Under the pieces are notes generated by a model. The model did not search any database, was not told the origin of the DNA, and saw nothing but the letters and a program-made list of their open reading frames with translations. From Bactrocera neohumeralis (Eukaryota > Arthropoda > Insecta > Diptera > Tephritidae), in the NCBI RefSeq assembly GCF_024586455.1, contig NC_065919.1:8035368-8099367 (forward strand): DNA of 64,000 nt, read 5' to 3'. This document shows positions 60,690 through 64,000 of the stretch, in pieces. How positions within the stretch are numbered: the stretch's first letter is position 1; each line of letters starts with the position of its first letter. The position numbers and the translations under genes are program-made.

Positions 60690-63590
60690 AATCAGCTATT
60701 TCGAGCTATTTTTCTAAAACCTTAAGAAATAAGTATGACAGCTGAATTTTCTTAGTTTGCATTAAATTGTGATCCAAAGTAAGTTTAATTCTCCGAAACC
60801 CACTTTTAGTACTCTATAGCGATACGGCAAACAAGCGGAGATATGGATGCGTATAAGCACATGGCATGTATGTACATATGTATGTATGTATATAAAAAGT
60901 ATTGCACGTGAATTTCCAATATCGTGGTTAGGGTCACTTGCTAATCGCGGTGTTAGTTGTTGCTATAGTTATTTGTTGTTTTTTATTGTTGTTGCTATTG
61001 TTCTATTAGCTGTTGCCATTTGATTTGAGTCTTCACTTCGGACGCTTCACTTTATCTATGCATTCGCAACTCGACAAGTCGGAACAATGGCAAAATTGCA
61101 ACATTGCCGCAAGTATGCCACAATAGCGAAGATTGGGGAATGAAGTGATATGAAAAGAATATGCGCCAGCAACAAATTGGTATGTATCTTACGGAAAAAG
61201 TTGAAGCAATAAAAGAGAGAAAAAAACTGCCATTGACATGTTTTTATCGCCAATATCGCTGGTTTGCTGTTTCTTACAACCTATGTTGTTGTTGCTGTTG
61301 TTGCTGCTGTTGCAGCCATTGTCATTTGCTACACGATGTGGCAGCAATCAATCCATACAATTGCCACTTTCAGAACTGACTTGTACGATATTCTTTGTTT
61401 CCAATTGTGCGCTGTCTTTGGTCTGCCCATACCGCGCCGCTGTGTGACTGCCACTTACATACCTGGGAGGCTGACTCTGTGGCAAGATGCTGCGAAGAAA
61501 AGCTGTTGCAAAATCAACGGCAACCGTTGCCAACAACTATATGCAAATTCATCGCATATGTGTGGGTTATGGATATACGAGTATATGTATGTATGTACAT
61601 ACATATGTATGTGCGGTGTGTGTGGCTGCACTTATTAAGCTGTCCAAGCCCAGCAAACTTCTCAATACTCGCATCGAATTTCATATTTGGCTTTTGTACG
61701 TAGACTGACAGCTCAGCTGACCGCATACGTACACGTACACATACTTACATACTCACATGCATACATAGTATATGTATATATGTTTGTAATATAAATCGCT
61801 TTTTGCTTTCCGCTTGAGACACACATCCGTCTCGCGTTGCCCTTCGACGTAGCCACTCGCTTGCTGCCCTTTCATTTTCTTTGTGTTTTGTACTCACTTC
61901 CCGCTTGATTATCATCATTATTATTGCTTATTTGTATTTATTGAACGGCAATATTGCTGCCGCTACAATGCAATAAAAAGCCGTGTGTAAATCAAATCGA
62001 AGTAGCAGGCACAATGAGGCACCTGAGCAGATTCTTTGCCAAAAGTCTACAGAAAGAGTGTGTGCAAAGTGAGAAGCAGGGTTAGCCAAATGTGTATTAT
62101 GCGCATTAGGGTGTCTCATAAATGAACATGAAAATCCATTTATTCATAGGTTTGAAAAGGAAAAGCTATCAAAGCTCTCCGAAATTTTGACCTTTTCATA
62201 AAAAATAAATTAATTAAATGTTTGATTATAAAAAATTATAATTTGCAAAATGACGATAGGGTGAGACAAAATATTAAGTTTAAATATAATACAAAAATAA
62301 TAAGTTTGGTAGACAAATAATATTAAAATACTACTAAATCTTAACCAAAATGTTAATATTTAAAAAACAACTTTTTTGAAAACGAAAAAATTTTAAAATA
62401 TATAAAATTAATAAAATTTAAATAAAATTTTTAATTAAAATAAAATTAAAAAAAAAAAATTTAATTTTTCATATAAAAAAATATTTTAAGATTTTTTTTA
62501 ACTTTTTATTGTTTGCGCCAACGTAATAAGCAGATATTTGCATGTTTTCTATATACACGCACACACACTAGTAAATAGTTTTATTTCCCAAGCTACATTC
62601 GCGCATACACTGATAGTGCTCACAGCTGTGGCGTGGCATTGAAGGTCAGAAAGGGAAAAATTAGTTGTAAGAAAATATGCCAGAGACAAAAAACATTAGA
62701 AATTAATATGTGAATGAAGTAGAAGGCATAGCGAATGCGCGAAAACAAGTTTAGAGATATAGGCACATACAAATACTTTCAAATACTTGGGTGTAAACTC
62801 AGTGCATTGCTATTGAAATACTTTTGTAATTACTCTTTCAAGTTCGCCTTCAAACACGTAAACGTAAGCGCTGAAAACTTGAGTCTAAAACTGTAAGTGA
62901 AGTAGCATCATAACTGGAAATTTTAAGAATTTATGGAGAGCGGAGAATAAGTATGTGAGATGAAAAATTTACTCGAGAAGTTAATAAATTCTCTATCGAT
63001 GACTTGAAAAAAAATTGGTATATTTTTTGAAAATTTCTATATTCCCTGAACCTAAAGTCTTATAACATTCGTATAAAAGTTTATCGATATTTATCGATTA
63101 ACAAGAATATATCGATAACTCATATCGACATTAAAATGCACTCTATTAGAGTGCATAACACTGAATGCATTTTGGTTTCATTTCCTTTGCTTTGGTTATA
63201 CAAAAGTAAAACAGAGCCAAAAAAATATATGTATATCCTTAGAATTTATCGATAACAAAATTTACTATTACTAATATGCAAAGCGCAATAGTTTTCGGTC
63301 TACCACGTTTTCGACATTTTTCTAGTGTTAAACTTACACTTTTTCTCATATATAAAACCGATGAGTCACTCACCTGAAAGAAAATATAGAGAAAAAAATT
63401 ATATTAATATCGAACTAAAACTTGAAATTTTTGTGCATTATTATGCAAGGTTAAATGAGCTGAACTTCTTCACCAAATCAATCATTTGGTGGCAACACTT
63501 ATTTGTCTGACAATTACACAGGTGAAAAAGCATTGATTAAAAATGCTTTGTACAGACGTTTTTCTACATACCGTAAGTAAATACATATAT
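60690..63590. other. non-coding DNA with GTT/GCT-rich and AT-rich parts
   Basis: Overlapping frames at 61.16-61.73 kb come from GTTGCT-type repeats and TATG runs and lack motifs. TTAGGGTGTCTC at 62107 and TAGGGTGAGACAAAAT at 62258 resemble the ends of the element at 63597 but stand in the same orientation, so they may be fragments of it. No gene is supported. Confidence 0.45.
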
Positions 63591-63596
63591 GGTATA

Positions 63597-63782
63597 TTAG
63601 GGTGGGTCAAAAATAGCGACAACTTTTTTCGCCTTATAGTAGAGCGGAGAAAACCGTTAGGCAGACAACTTTCTCGTTACAATTAAGAGCTCATACTTGG
63701 AGAGCCTTTCTCAGAAGTGCCTTTCAACCAATTTTTCAATGTACGAAGCAAAAAAATTTTCGTTTATTTTGTCTCACCCTAA
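63597..63782. mobile_element. small inverted-repeat element, about 186 bp
   Basis: The left end reads TTAGGGTGGGTCAAAA and the inverted right end TTAGGGTGAGACAAAA, with TA at both borders. The interior is non-coding. A TA target fits a Tc1/mariner-type miniature element, but the family is not fixed by sequence alone. Confidence 0.65.
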
Positions 63783-64000
63783 TATATTTTACTAATACAT
63801 CTATAACGAAATAGGTATATACACACAAACATCGCTTAATGCGCTTATAACTTAAAGAAATGTAGGCTTTTTGTGCGCCATTTGTTGAAACCTTGATTCT
63901 ACTGAGGCGTCTTCTGTTCAGCTTATAATTTATTTACATTTTTTTTTGTGTTCTGTTATGCAAGCCTACACATGATAAATTGTTTCCGCTGCTGCGCTAA
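63783..64000. other. non-coding DNA at the window edge
   Basis: No feature recognised. Confidence 0.5.

Noticed and set aside
61160..61726. Plus-strand frames up to 124 residues with a hydrophobic start that resembles a signal anchor
   Set aside because: The hydrophobic part is translated from GTTGCT repeats and the C-terminal part from TATG repeats; overlapping frames on both strands.
1..64000. CRISPR arrays, tRNA or rRNA genes, LTR retrotransposons, bacterial-type operons
   Set aside because: I saw no regular short repeat-spacer arrays, no tRNA-like folds with a T-arm motif, no rRNA sequence, no long terminal repeats with gag/pol and no tightly spaced gene runs. The repeat arrays found are satellites or transposon parts.

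Overview
The window looks like a non-coding stretch of a higher dipteran genome, most likely a tephritid fruit fly (Bactrocera/Zeugodacus/Ceratitis type). This rests on three things. One exon reads as the fly neural RNA-binding protein gene couch potato (cpo). The rest is AT-rich, microsatellite-rich, intron-like DNA. The transposons (DD41D mariners, cecropia-type mariners, RTE-like LINEs, small inverted-repeat elements) are of kinds common in such flies. The species call is inference; no marker in the window fixes it.

Only one convincing host coding segment is present: a minus-strand exon of about 1.1 kb at 21575-22738. It encodes the low-complexity Ala/Gln/His/Ser-rich region that precedes the RRM of Cpo and ends at a consensus GAG|GTAAGT donor in phase 0. 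The RRM exon was not seen. It should lie to the left, probably beyond position 1. Everything right of about 22.8 kb is then upstream intron or 5' flank of cpo. In this reading nearly the whole 64 kb is one large gene with very long introns.

Left part (1-21.5 kb): two unrelated degenerate tandem repeats (2.17-3.0 kb with GGCAACTCT boxes; 9.10-9.61 kb with a unit near 122 bp), a TTTTA pentanucleotide array split by a retroposon tail (12.58-13.28 kb), a 363-bp mariner-derived miniature element (13.99 kb), a truncated mariner (15.8 kb), a run of CTCGAG boxes (16.3-17 kb) and a degenerate RTE-like LINE (20.2-21.0 kb).

Right part (22.8-64 kb): a dead DD41D mariner (28.5-29.7 kb), a 5'-truncated RTE-like LINE with a YADD reverse transcriptase (35.5-36.9 kb), an internally deleted cecropia-type mariner (37.1-37.6 kb), a nested complex (45.1-46.9 kb: DD41D mariner interrupted by a second mariner that carries 39 consecutive A, and then by an RTE tail), a 154-bp inverted-repeat element (50.1 kb), a hAT-type miniature element with an 8-bp target duplication (50.75 kb), a TTTAA array (53.6-54.05 kb), an RTE head-to-tail composite (56.1 kb) and another small inverted-repeat element at the right edge. 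Several unclassified dispersed repeat families recur in the window. All transposon genes seen are broken. I found no tRNA, rRNA, CRISPR or operon-like arrangement and no multi-gene system.
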